Source of the DNA: Sphingomonadales bacterium
GTDB taxonomy: Bacteria; Pseudomonadota; Alphaproteobacteria; Sphingomonadales; Sphingomonadaceae
Direction of reading: 5' to 3'
DNA: 64,000 nt
Assembly (NCBI GenBank): GCA_028868535.1
Contig: JAGWUH010000009.1
Location: 1 to 64,000 of the forward strand
In this document: one piece after another, positions 18,053-27,103 of the stretch
Numbering within the stretch: the first letter of the stretch is position 1
How the letters are laid out: each line of letters opens with the position of its first letter
Translations under genes and position numbers: made by a program
Notes under the pieces: generated by a model
What the model saw: the letters and a program-made list of their open reading frames with translations, nothing else
What the model was told of the DNA's origin: nothing
Database searches by the model: none

Positions 18053-18796
18053 CTACCAGTCTCCCTCATCGGCCCGGTCGCCTTCGTCGGCAAGGCCGTT
18101 GCGGCTGGCCATGTCGCGCGCCAGCAGCAGCTCGAACAGCAGCGCGCCGAGCTCGCCGTCGACCTCGCCGCGGATGCGGCGCGGGCGCCAGCGGCGTTCG
18201 AACGCGGTGACGGCGGCGCGGCCATCGGTGATGTCGTAGCCGAAGCGTTCGAGCGCCAGGTAGAACTGGCCGGGGTTCTCGTGCAGCAGGCGGATGCGCG
18301 GGCGCGGCGTCTTCAGCGCCAGGCCGATCTGCGCCAGCATGTCCCAGTCGAACAGCTCGCCCGGGTCCTGCTTGCGCGCCGGGGCGATGTCGGAATGGCC
18401 GACGACGTTGGCGGGATCGATGCCGTGGCGGCGGACGATGCTGGCGAGCAGCGGGCACAGCGACGACATCTGCGCGTCGGTGAACGGGCGATAGCCGAAT
18501 TCGTGGCCGGGGTTGACCAGCTCGATGCCGATGCTGGCCGAGTTCACGTCGGTGATCCCGCGCCAGTACGACCTGCCGGCGTGCCAGGCGCGCTTGTCCT
18601 CGGGGACGAGGCGGGTGACGGTGCCGTCCTCGTCGATCAGGTAGTGCGCCGAGACTTCGGCGGCGGGATCGGTGAGCCGGGCGAGCGCGGCTGCGGCGCT
18701 CTCCATGCCGGTGTAGTGGAGCACCGCCATCGACACCGGCAGCGCGCGTTCGTTCCAGTTGGGAGATGGCACCTCGCGGTGGACCAGTTCCTGCAT
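18053..18796 (-). CDS. N-acetylmuramoyl-L-alanine amidase (AmpD/amidase_2 type)
   Basis: Cleaves the lactyl-amide bond between MurNAc and the stem peptide. The 247-residue product has the zinc-amidase core: VLHYTGM, AHYLIDEDGTV, AWHAGRSYWRG, SIGIELVNPG and VVGHSDIAPARKQDPGE (zinc His and catalytic Lys). No signal peptide is evident, so cytoplasmic muropeptide recycling as by AmpD is likely. The extra C-terminal part (about residues 175-247) resembles a peptidoglycan-binding-1 domain. The start has GGAGGG upstream. Confidence 0.93.
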   Translation of the reverse strand: MQELVHREVPSPNWNERALPVSMAVLHYTGMESAAAALARLTDPAAEVSAHYLIDEDGTVTRLVPEDKRAWHAGRSYWRGITDVNSASIGIELVNPGHEFGYRPFTDAQMSSLCPLLASIVRRHGIDPANVVGHSDIAPARKQDPGELFDWDMLAQIGLALKTPRPRIRLLHENPGQFYLALERFGYDITDGRAAVTAFERRWRPRRIRGEVDGELGALLFELLLARDMASRNGLADEGDRADEGDW

Positions 18797-18825
18797 CGGC
18801 CCTGTCCCTCCGGCGGTGACGCGAC

Positions 18826-19524
18826 TCAGCCGACCGGCAGCATGGCGCCGAGGACCAGCGCGTCCTCGGAGCGGGCGAACTGGACCTGGCCGCCGAGCGC
18901 GGCGGCGAGCTGGCAGAGCATCGCCGCCGGGGCGGTGCGGCTGGCGAGTTCGCTGGCGGGCAGCTCCCCCGCGAGGGCCCGGCCGATCGCCTCGTCGAAG
19001 GCGATGCGCGGGCCGTGCGCGCGGACGACCAGTTCGCTGTGACCGGCGCGCGATTCGCAGGCAACGTCGATGGTGCCGCCGCGCACCAGGGCCTCGATCG
19101 CGATCAGCGAGAAATTGAGCAGGATCTTGACCATCGGCTTGGGCAGCGTCTCGCTGGTGAACTGCCAGTTGACGGTGGTGCGCCCCTGCGGGCCGACCAG
19201 TGCCTCGACCAGCGTGCGCGGTTCCGCCACCGGCACCGCATCCCCGAAGCCGCCGGCCGCGCCGAACGCGAGGCGGAAGAACTTGAGCTTGTCGGCCGAG
19301 GCGCGGGCGCTGGCTTCGAGCAGCTCGAAGCAGCGCTGGCGCATCTCCGGGTCCTTCTCGTCGGCCAGCAGCTCGAGGCCGTTGGACAGCGCGCCGACCG
19401 GCGAGAGCATGTCGTGGCACAGACGCGAGCACAGCTGCGCGGCGATGTCGAGCGCGGCCAGGGACGAAGGGGACGGCTGGCGATTCGGGGTCTCGGCTTT
19501 CGCGGTGCTGGACAAGCTGGGCAT
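18826..19524 (-). CDS. chpT: ChpT-type histidine phosphotransferase
   Basis: Relays phosphate from the CckA kinase to CtrA and CpdR in alphaproteobacterial cell-cycle control. The 232-residue product has the dimerising helical hairpin with the phosphorylatable histidine in LCSRLCHDMLSPVGAL (about residue 37), followed by a degenerate kinase-like domain without ATP-binding motifs. This fits ChpT rather than a kinase. No cckA, cpdR or ctrA lies in the window. Confidence 0.9.
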   Translation of the reverse strand: MPSLSSTAKAETPNRQPSPSSLAALDIAAQLCSRLCHDMLSPVGALSNGLELLADEKDPEMRQRCFELLEASARASADKLKFFRLAFGAAGGFGDAVPVAEPRTLVEALVGPQGRTTVNWQFTSETLPKPMVKILLNFSLIAIEALVRGGTIDVACESRAGHSELVVRAHGPRIAFDEAIGRALAGELPASELASRTAPAAMLCQLAAALGGQVQFARSEDALVLGAMLPVG

Positions 19525-19572
19525 CCTGTAATGGGCGGGCGTCTGGCGGCGGCGCGGTGTCGCGCTTCCCCC

Positions 19573-19995
19573 TTAACCTTCAACGAGTCGCGTGGGAAGC
19601 ACGGTAAAGCCCTCAGGCGTGTCGCGGAACCAGCCGATCGCGTTTTCGGTGACGATCGCCCAGACGCGGCCGTCGCCGCCGGCATGTTCGCAATCGGTGG
19701 CCGATGGCAGCGGGTGGCCGGTGGGGTGCGAGTGCCAGTAGCCAAGCACCGAAGGGCCACCGGCGCGCGCGGCGCGGTGCGCGGCGATGAGCGCGGCGGG
19801 ATCGAGCTCGAAGTGGCGCAAGGGGTCGGGGGCGACGTTGGCGCAGGGGATGGCGGCAACGATCGCCTCGCCGGCGCCGCTCCCCTCCCCCGCCCGACCA
19901 AGCAGCAGCCCGCAAGCCTCCGCCGGTTGCGCGCGTGCGGCTTCGCGGTGGAGTGTGGCAATCGTGCCACTTGTCACGGTGAGAACGGTTCCCAT
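19573..19995 (-). CDS. JAB1/MPN (JAMM) metalloprotease-like protein
   Basis: A 140-residue Mov34/MPN protein. It has the JAMM elements: an early Glu in PAEACGLLLG and the zinc motif YWHSHPTGHPLPSATD (HxH...S..D). Bacterial members cleave C-terminal extensions from ubiquitin-like or ThiS/MoaD-like sulfur carriers, or act in cysteine synthesis. No sulfur carrier gene is adjacent. Divergent from rluD, with nine bases between the starts. Confidence 0.88.
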   Translation of the reverse strand: MGTVLTVTSGTIATLHREAARAQPAEACGLLLGRAGEGSGAGEAIVAAIPCANVAPDPLRHFELDPAALIAAHRAARAGGPSVLGYWHSHPTGHPLPSATDCEHAGGDGRVWAIVTENAIGWFRDTPEGFTVLPTRLVEG

Positions 19996-20004
19996 CTGCC
20001 ATGC

Positions 20005-20988
20005 ATGGACAGGGGGGAAAGCATCGTCAACGGCGTGATCGCCGCGCCCGGACGGCTCGACAAGGGGCTGGCCGAGGCGCTGGCCGGCCACGCCGGGCTT
20101 TCGCGCGAGCGGATCAAGGCGCTGCTGGGCGAAGGCCGGGTCAGCATCGGCGGCCGCGTCGTCACCCAGCCGTCGCTGAAGGTCGAGGCGGGCGCGGCGT
20201 TCGCGGTGCGGGTGCCCGAGGCGGCGCCCGCGGAAGCGCAGGCGCAGGACATCCCGCTGGTCATCGTCCACGAGGACCCGCACCTGATCGTCGTCGACAA
20301 GCCCGCGGGTCTCGTCGTCCACCCGGCGGCGGGCAATCTCGACGGCACGCTGGTCAACGCGCTGCTGCACCATTGCGCCGGGCAGCTTTCCGGCATCGGC
20401 GGCGTGGCGCGGCCGGGCATCGTCCACCGCATCGACAAGGACACCTCGGGGCTGCTGGTGGTTGCCAAGACCGACGCCGCGCACGAAGGGCTGGCGCGGC
20501 AGTTCGCCGACCATTCGCTGGAGCGGGCCTATCTCGCGGTGACGGCGGGCCAGCCGGTGCCCGCCGCGGGGACGGTGCGCGGCAACCTTGGCCGGTCCGA
20601 CGCCGACCGCAAGAAGATGGCGATCGTCGGCGAAGGGCGCGGCAAGCACGCGGTCACGCACTATCGCACGCTGGCGCCGCTCGACGGTGCGGCGCTGGTG
20701 GAATGCCGGCTGGAAACAGGGCGCACGCACCAGGTGCGCGTTCACATGGCGTCAATCGGCCATGCGCTATTGGGGGACCCGATCTATGGACGCACCCCGA
20801 AGGCCCTCCGGCCGGCGCTCGACAGTCTCGGTTTCAAGCGGCAGGCGTTGCACGCGGCCGTTCTCGGGTTTATTCATCCCGTCACGACGCAGGCCCTGCG
20901 GTTCGAAAGCGGGGTTCCCGGCGACATGCGGGAACTTCTCGGCGCGCTTGGCGCTGAACAACAGGGGGGCCGGTTCGGGCCCGCGTGA
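20005..20988 (+). CDS. rluD: RluD-type 23S rRNA pseudouridine synthase
   Basis: Makes pseudouridines in helix 69 of 23S rRNA. The 327-residue protein has an N-terminal S4 RNA-binding domain (LSRERIKALLGEGRVSIGG) and the catalytic domain with HRIDKDTSGLLVVAKT (catalytic Asp) plus LETGRTHQVRVHM. The start is uncertain: MDRGESIVNG at 20005 is used, and the promoter must overlap the divergent JAMM gene. RluD rather than RluA or RluC is inferred from the S4 domain and length. Confidence 0.92.
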   Translation: MDRGESIVNGVIAAPGRLDKGLAEALAGHAGLSRERIKALLGEGRVSIGGRVVTQPSLKVEAGAAFAVRVPEAAPAEAQAQDIPLVIVHEDPHLIVVDKPAGLVVHPAAGNLDGTLVNALLHHCAGQLSGIGGVARPGIVHRIDKDTSGLLVVAKTDAAHEGLARQFADHSLERAYLAVTAGQPVPAAGTVRGNLGRSDADRKKMAIVGEGRGKHAVTHYRTLAPLDGAALVECRLETGRTHQVRVHMASIGHALLGDPIYGRTPKALRPALDSLGFKRQALHAAVLGFIHPVTTQALRFESGVPGDMRELLGALGAEQQGGRFGPA

Positions 20989-21051
20989 CGTGGCCGCAAG
21001 CGGCGGATGCCTGAGCAGGGTCCGCCAAGCGACGGTCGACAGGACAAGGAA

Positions 21052-21981
21052 ATGCGCATCGTGACCAGCCAGAACAAGACGACCGGGGATACCAACCTGC
21101 CCGTGATGCCGTCCGCCGCCAGCGGCGAGGCCGGGCTGAACCGCTATCTCGCCGAGATCAAGAAGTTCCCGGTGCTCAAGCCCGAGCAGGAATACATGCT
21201 CGCCAAGCGCTATCAGGAGCACCAGGACCCGGAAGCCGCGCGCCAGCTGGTCACCAGCCACCTGCGGCTCGTCGCCAAGATCGCGATGGGCTATCGCGGC
21301 TATGGCCTGCCGGTCAGCGAGCTGATCTCCGAGGGCAACATCGGGCTGATGCAGGGCGTCAAGAAGTTCGAGCCGGATCGCGGCTTCCGCCTCGCCACCT
21401 ATGCGATGTGGTGGATCAAGGCGAGCATCCAGGAATTCATCCTGCGCTCGTGGAGCCTCGTCAAGATGGGCACCACGGCGGCGCAGAAGAAGCTGTTCTT
21501 CAACCTGCGGCGGATGAAGAAGAACCTCGACGCCTACGAGGACGGCGACCTGCACCCCGACGACGTGGCGAAGATCGCCAAGGACCTTGGCGTTTCGGAG
21601 ACCGAGGTCGTCAACATGAACCGGCGGATGATGCTGGGCGGCGACTCCAGCCTCAACATCAGCCTCAACGAAGAGGGCGAAGGCCAGTGGCAGGACCTGC
21701 TGGCCGACGAGGGCCCGTTGCAGGACGAGACCGTGGCCCAGGCCGAGGAGGCGCGCTGGCGCCATGCCCTGCTGGCCGAGGCGATGGGCACGCTGAACGA
21801 GCGCGAGCAGGCGATCCTGACGCGGCGGCGGCTGATCGACGATCCCGAGACGCTGGAGGAACTGAGCCAGGAATACGGCGTCAGCCGCGAGCGCGTGCGC
21901 CAGATCGAGGTGCGCGCCTTCGACAAATTGCAGAAGGCGATGCAGAAGATCGCCGGCGAGCGGCGACTGCTGGCGCACTGA
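21052..21981 (+). CDS. rpoH: RNA polymerase sigma-32 (heat-shock) factor
   Basis: Directs RNA polymerase to heat-shock promoters. The 309-residue sigma70-family protein has region 2 (SHLRLVAKIAMGYRGYGLPVSELISEGNIGLM, then FEPDRGFRLATYAMWWIKASIQEFILRSW), the RpoH-box-like QKKLFFNLRR and region 4 with the helix-turn-helix GVSRERVRQIEVRA. The start is either ATG 21052 (AGGA seven bases upstream) or GTG 21061 (AAGGA ten bases upstream). Confidence 0.96.
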   Translation: MRIVTSQNKTTGDTNLPVMPSAASGEAGLNRYLAEIKKFPVLKPEQEYMLAKRYQEHQDPEAARQLVTSHLRLVAKIAMGYRGYGLPVSELISEGNIGLMQGVKKFEPDRGFRLATYAMWWIKASIQEFILRSWSLVKMGTTAAQKKLFFNLRRMKKNLDAYEDGDLHPDDVAKIAKDLGVSETEVVNMNRRMMLGGDSSLNISLNEEGEGQWQDLLADEGPLQDETVAQAEEARWRHALLAEAMGTLNEREQAILTRRRLIDDPETLEELSQEYGVSRERVRQIEVRAFDKLQKAMQKIAGERRLLAH

Positions 21982-22092
21982 GGTGGCGAGGCGCGCCCGC
22001 GCCGCGGTTCGCGGCGATGTGGGCGAATCCGGCCGTTCATCGCCGGAACGCGATGCGGCCAAGCCGCTGATTTTATTTTTATAGTTGGCATG

Positions 22093-22121
22093 TCGACAGT
22101 CTGGCTCGCAAGTGTTATAAC
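22093..22121 (+). promoter_or_regulatory. Promoter of the AbrB-Doc pair with an operator-like palindrome
   Basis: TCGACA, a 17-bp spacer and TATAAC form a good sigma70-type promoter in a locally AT-rich stretch. The -10 lies within the perfect palindrome GTTATAAC (22114-22121), a plausible autoregulatory operator. The +1 expected about seven bases downstream coincides with the A of the antitoxin ATG. Confidence 0.55.
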
Positions 22122-22127
22122 TGGCGT

Positions 22128-22355
22128 ATGAACAACCCCTTGAAGATCACGAAGATCGGCAATTCCGCCGGCGTCATCCTGCCCAGGGAGGTGCTTGCGC
22201 ACCTGAATGCGCAAGTCGGAGAGACCCTGTCCGTCGTGCTGACGCCGCGCGGGATCGAGCTTTCAGCCGCGGAGCCGGATTTCGACGCGCAGATGGCCGC
22301 CGCGCGTGAAGTCATGGCACGACGCAAGCGGGCGCTGCGCGAACTGGCGAAGTAA
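22128..22355 (+). CDS. AbrB/MazE-type antitoxin
   Basis: A 75-residue protein with a swapped-hairpin AbrB DNA-binding domain (KITKIGNSAGVILPREVLAHL) and a charged C-terminal tail (AAREVMARRKRALRELAK) likely to wrap the toxin. It stands two bases before the Doc toxin gene, the usual antitoxin-first order. No Shine-Dalgarno is visible and the promoter suggests a leaderless transcript. It would neutralise Doc and repress the operon. Confidence 0.9.
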   Translation: MNNPLKITKIGNSAGVILPREVLAHLNAQVGETLSVVLTPRGIELSAAEPDFDAQMAAAREVMARRKRALRELAK

Positions 22356-22357
22356 TC

Positions 22358-22741
22358 ATGGCCCGCGACTGGGTGTGGGTACTGCCGCAGGTGGCAGAGG
22401 CCGCGCACGCGGAACAACTGGCGGAACACGGCGGTGGCGAGGGCGTGCGCGACCCCGGCTTGCTGGCGAGCGCGCTGGCCCGGCCGCAGAATCTGGCCGT
22501 CTATGGCGAACCGGATGCCCCGGCGCTGGCGGCGGCCTATGCCTTCGGCATCGCGCGCAACCACCCGTTCGTGGACGGTAACAAGCGGACGGCGGCAGTC
22601 GTTAGCGAAACGTTCCTGGCGCTCAATGGACATGTCCTCGATGCAACCGACGCCGAAGTCGTGGTCGCGTTTCTCGCGCTCGCGGCGGGGGAACTGGGCG
22701 AGGATGAGCTGGCCGACTGGTTTCGCACCCACCTGGCGTGA
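22358..22741 (+). CDS. doc: Death-on-curing (Doc/Fic) family toxin
   Basis: Doc phosphorylates EF-Tu and stops translation. The 127-residue product has the Fic-fold core with HPFVDGNKRTA, matching the Doc-type HxFx(D/N)xNKR motif in which residues differ from AMPylating Fic enzymes. Every catalytic residue appears intact. It pairs with an AbrB antitoxin rather than Phd, a common variant. The gene pair sits between rpoH and der and may be an acquired module. Confidence 0.93.
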   Translation: MARDWVWVLPQVAEAAHAEQLAEHGGGEGVRDPGLLASALARPQNLAVYGEPDAPALAAAYAFGIARNHPFVDGNKRTAAVVSETFLALNGHVLDATDAEVVVAFLALAAGELGEDELADWFRTHLA

Positions 22742-22756
22742 GCGGGCGCCCCTGCC

Positions 22757-24139
<1,383 letters not shown>

Positions 24140-24265
24140 GGCTCCCGATGGCGCAGCGCGCGGCAAACGGCAAGAGATTCCGGGTTTTCGGCGGCATCGC
24201 CGGAGAGCGGACGGCGCGGCTCGGGCAGCGCGCGGCCGGTGCCGGGCAAAAACTTGCCGGCCTGT

Positions 24266-24298
24266 TAACCATATATTGCAATCTGTCCCTAACCATAT
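24266..24298 (+). promoter_or_regulatory. Paired CtrA-like half-sites upstream of the CHAP gene
   Basis: TAACCATAT occurs twice, 24 bp apart start to start; the first copy reads TTAACCAT, a known CtrA half-site. The second copy begins CTAACCAT. They lie about 25-57 bases before the CHAP start. CtrA control is inferred. Confidence 0.35.
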
Positions 24299-24322
24299 GT
24301 CGCCATGTCCTGGGGAATGAAT

Positions 24323-24922
24323 ATGCGGACATTGACGCCCTTGCTGGCCGTGGCGCTCGGCCTGGCTGCGCTCGCCATGGGCGGGACGGCGCACGCGCGT
24401 TCGCTCGACTACGACAGCATCGACGATGCCGATCCGGCGCGCCTGCCCGGCTATCTCCAGTGCGTGCCTTATGCGCGGCAGGTCTCGGGCGTGCAGATTC
24501 GCGGCGATGCCTGGACTTGGTGGAGCCAGGCCGAAGGCCGCTATGCCCGTGGCTCGACGCCGAAAGTCGGCGCGGTGATGGCGTTCCGTCCTTACGGCAA
24601 GATGCAGCTCGGCCACGTCGCCGCGGTCAGCCGCATCATCGATTCGCGCACGGTGCTGCTGCGCCACGCCAACTGGAGCCCGATCAACGGCCGTCGCGGC
24701 CAGATCGAGGATGACGTCGTGGCCGTCGATTCCTCGCCCGGCAACGACTGGAGCGAGGTGCGCGTCTGGTTCGACCCGATCAAGGGCCTGGGCGCGACGC
24801 GCTGGCCGCTGGCAGGGTTCATCTACAACCGCAAGCCGGGCAAGGCGGGGCACATGCTGCCGCGCAAGGGCTTCGGCAGCGACCCGATCGGCGAGATCAT
24901 CGCCGCGTACGGCACGCGCTGA
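24323..24922 (+). CDS. Secreted CHAP-domain amidase/endopeptidase
   Basis: A 199-residue exported protein: signal peptide of about 25 residues ending AHA, then a CHAP domain with the catalytic Cys in LQCVPYARQVSG, the His in LGHVAAVSRI and a downstream Asn-containing RHANWSP. Such enzymes hydrolyse peptidoglycan cross-bridges. I start at the third ATG because GGGGA sits six bases upstream. Upstream CtrA-like half-sites suggest cell-cycle timing. Confidence 0.88.
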   Translation: MRTLTPLLAVALGLAALAMGGTAHARSLDYDSIDDADPARLPGYLQCVPYARQVSGVQIRGDAWTWWSQAEGRYARGSTPKVGAVMAFRPYGKMQLGHVAAVSRIIDSRTVLLRHANWSPINGRRGQIEDDVVAVDSSPGNDWSEVRVWFDPIKGLGATRWPLAGFIYNRKPGKAGHMLPRKGFGSDPIGEIIAAYGTR

Positions 24923-24937
24923 GCCGGCGGCCCCGGC

Positions 24938-25246
24938 TCAGGCCTTCGCCACCGGGGGATTGTCGCCGAGGTCCTCATACCAGGCTTCGACCGGGCCGTT
25001 GAGCTTGATCGTCAGCGGCTGGCCCTTGCGGTCCATGCTTTTGCCGGCCTGGACGCGGACCCAGCCTTCCGAAATGCAGTATTCCTCGACATTGGTGCGC
25101 ACCACGCCCTTGAAGCGGATGCCGATGCCGCGCCGCAGCTTGTCGGCATCGAAATGCGGGCTGCGCGGATTGATCGCGAGGTGATCGGGCGGCGCGTCGG
25201 CTCCTGAGGGGGCGGCGGCGGCGGGCGTTTCGGTTTCGTCGGTCAT
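24938..25246 (-). CDS. DUF3297 family protein
   Basis: A 102-residue acidic protein. It has a low-complexity N terminus (ETPAAAAPSGADAP) and the family core NPRSPHFDADKLRRGIGIRFKGV, then EEYCISEGWVRVQAGK and a GPVEAWYEDL ending. I recognise it as DUF3297, which is sometimes mislabelled glutathione peroxidase. No function is established. The start is the internal ATG before TDETE. Confidence 0.85.
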   Translation of the reverse strand: MTDETETPAAAAPSGADAPPDHLAINPRSPHFDADKLRRGIGIRFKGVVRTNVEEYCISEGWVRVQAGKSMDRKGQPLTIKLNGPVEAWYEDLGDNPPVAKA

Positions 25247-25324
25247 GGCCGGTCCGTTTAGGTGCGCGAGGGCACTTGTCAACGCCCGCATGCTGCTCTA
25301 GGGGCGCGGCTCCGCAACTGGTGC

Positions 25325-25399
25325 GGGCGCGTAGCTCAGCGGTAGAGCACACCCTTCACACGGGTGGGGTCACAGGTTCAATCCCTGTCGCGCCCACCA
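25325..25399 (+). tRNA. tRNA-Val (anticodon CAC)
   Basis: A complete cloverleaf: acceptor GGGCGCG pairs with CGCGCCC, D arm GCTC...GAGC, anticodon stem ACCC-TTCACAC-GGGT with anticodon CAC, and T arm CAGGTTCAATCCCTG. The 3' CCA is encoded. A stem-loop begins within the terminal ACCA. Confidence 0.96.
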
Positions 25400-25433
25400 C
25401 TCCGACCGGTCGCAACGATGGGTCGGGAGTGGT
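25396..25433 (+). terminator. Stem-loop at the 3' end of tRNA-Val
   Basis: ACCACTCCGACC pairs with GGTC-GG-GAGTGGT downstream (8 bp plus 4 bp with a small bulge). There is no clear T run after it, so it is a weak terminator or a processing hairpin that includes the CCA end. Confidence 0.4.
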
Positions 25434-25486
25434 TCGCCCCTTGGGCCTTGGGCCGCGCGGCCCGCTCACCCGGCGCGATCTTGGCC

Positions 25487-27022
25487 TCAGGACTGCAGCG
25501 CGTTGCACAGCGGCAGGCGGATCGTCACCATCGTGCCCTTGCCGTCGCGCAGCGGCGAGCGCAGCGCGATCGAGCCGCCGAAGGCTTCCGCGAACGTCTT
25601 GGCGATGGCCAGGCCGAGGCCCGTGCCGCCGGGAGCCTGGTCCTCGCGCCGCACCCGGTAGAAGCGGTGGAACACCCAGCTCTGCTCGTGCGCGGGAATG
25701 CCGCAGCCGGCGTCGCTGATCTCGACCACGCAGTCCTCGTCGTCGCTGCGGCAGACCACCGCGACGGGGGTATCGGCATCGCTGTAGAGCAGCGCGTTCT
25801 CCAGCACGTTGGTCAACGCCAGGTCGAACAGCCCGGCATCGGCGAGCACCCACGGCTCCGCCTCGCCCTGGGTCAGCGTGATCTCGCGGCCGGGCCAGCG
25901 GGCACACTTGCGCGCGATCACCGTGCGCAGCAACGCGCCCACCGCCAGCTCCTGCCCGGCCACGCCCTCGACGCCGGTCTCGAGGCGGCTGAGTTCCAGC
26001 AGGTTGGCGCTGAACTGCTCGATGCGATCGCATTCCGAGGCAATGTCGCGCAGCGCGCGGGCCGTCCCCCGCGCGTCGCGCGGGGCGCCCGGCGCGCGCA
26101 GGCGCTCCACCGTCTCGCCGATCGCCGCCACCGGCTTGCGCACGTTGATGCTGACCGACGCCAGCAGCGCGCTGCGCAGTTCCTCGGTCTTGGCCATGGC
26201 CTGGGCATAGGCGAGCTCGGAGCCGAGCTGGGCGCGTTCCAGCGCCAGGCCCACCATCAGCGCCAGCGCCTCGAGGATCTCGCGGTGGCGGCCCGCTGCG
26301 GCGCCACAATCGGCGACGAGTGCGCCGGCGCCCGACCGGCTGTCCTCGATGCGATAGGCGAGATATCGGCCGTCCTGGGCGAAGGCCGGCCCGGTCACCA
26401 CCCGGCGGGCGAGATCGAACGGCTGCCCCGGGGTGTCGCCCGCCAGCGCGACGACCGTGCCTTCGTGCTGGCCGAACAGGTACAGGCGCAGGCCGAGTTT
26501 CGCCGCCAGCGCCTCGATCACCACCTTGCGCACCGCGGACACGTCGGGCGCGGCCTGCAGCAGCCGGCTCATTTCCAGCAGGCTTTCCAGTTGCCGGTTG
26601 GACTGCGCCAGCCGCGCCGACTTTTCCTTGAGCCGCCCGCCGACCGTCCCCGAAACCAGCGCGCTCAGCATGAACAGCGCCGGCGGCAGCAGGTCACGGG
26701 CGCTGTCGATCTCGATGGCGTAGAGCGGAGCAACGAAGAAGAACTCGAAGATAAGCGTCGCCAGCAGCGCGCAGAACACCGCCGTCGCCAGCCCCGACGT
26801 CGCGCCGATGATGGCGATGCCCAGTACGAACACCGGCCCCGCCGACATCCGCTCGACGTGGAGGGGCTCGAAATTCGTGCCCAGCATCACCGTGAACGCG
26901 AGCAGCAGCGCGGGGAGCGCCCAAGCGAGCGCGCCGGCCAGCACCGGCGTCAGCGCATCGGGGCGCGGTGGCCATCGCAGGCCGGTGGTCCGGTTCGTTC
27001 GCATCACCCACGGCCTCATCAA
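25487..27022 (-). CDS. KdpD-like membrane sensor kinase lacking the phosphoacceptor histidine
   Basis: A 511-residue protein laid out like the C-terminal half of KdpD: DUF4118 membrane domain (about residues 25-130, with FEFFFVAPLYAIEI), a GAF-like domain (about 150-270), a dimerisation helix, and an ATPase domain with N-box NVLENALLYS, DAGCGIP and GGTGLGLAIAK. In the H-box the usual SHDLRTPL reads SINVRKPV, so the histidine is replaced by Ile. No response regulator or kdp genes are adjacent. It is either a pseudokinase or phosphorylated elsewhere. Confidence 0.88.
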   Translation of the reverse strand: MMRPWVMRTNRTTGLRWPPRPDALTPVLAGALAWALPALLLAFTVMLGTNFEPLHVERMSAGPVFVLGIAIIGATSGLATAVFCALLATLIFEFFFVAPLYAIEIDSARDLLPPALFMLSALVSGTVGGRLKEKSARLAQSNRQLESLLEMSRLLQAAPDVSAVRKVVIEALAAKLGLRLYLFGQHEGTVVALAGDTPGQPFDLARRVVTGPAFAQDGRYLAYRIEDSRSGAGALVADCGAAAGRHREILEALALMVGLALERAQLGSELAYAQAMAKTEELRSALLASVSINVRKPVAAIGETVERLRAPGAPRDARGTARALRDIASECDRIEQFSANLLELSRLETGVEGVAGQELAVGALLRTVIARKCARWPGREITLTQGEAEPWVLADAGLFDLALTNVLENALLYSDADTPVAVVCRSDDEDCVVEISDAGCGIPAHEQSWVFHRFYRVRREDQAPGGTGLGLAIAKTFAEAFGGSIALRSPLRDGKGTMVTIRLPLCNALQS

Positions 27023-27103
27023 TGGTGTTCCCTGACGTCGGCCCCCACGATCACCCTACACCGCGATCACACGATTGTGGAGGGCGGATTTGCCGATCGT
27101 CGA

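Noticed and set aside
17590-18210. Several protein ORFs over the RNase P RNA
   Set aside because: The RNA signatures and P1 helix are unambiguous.
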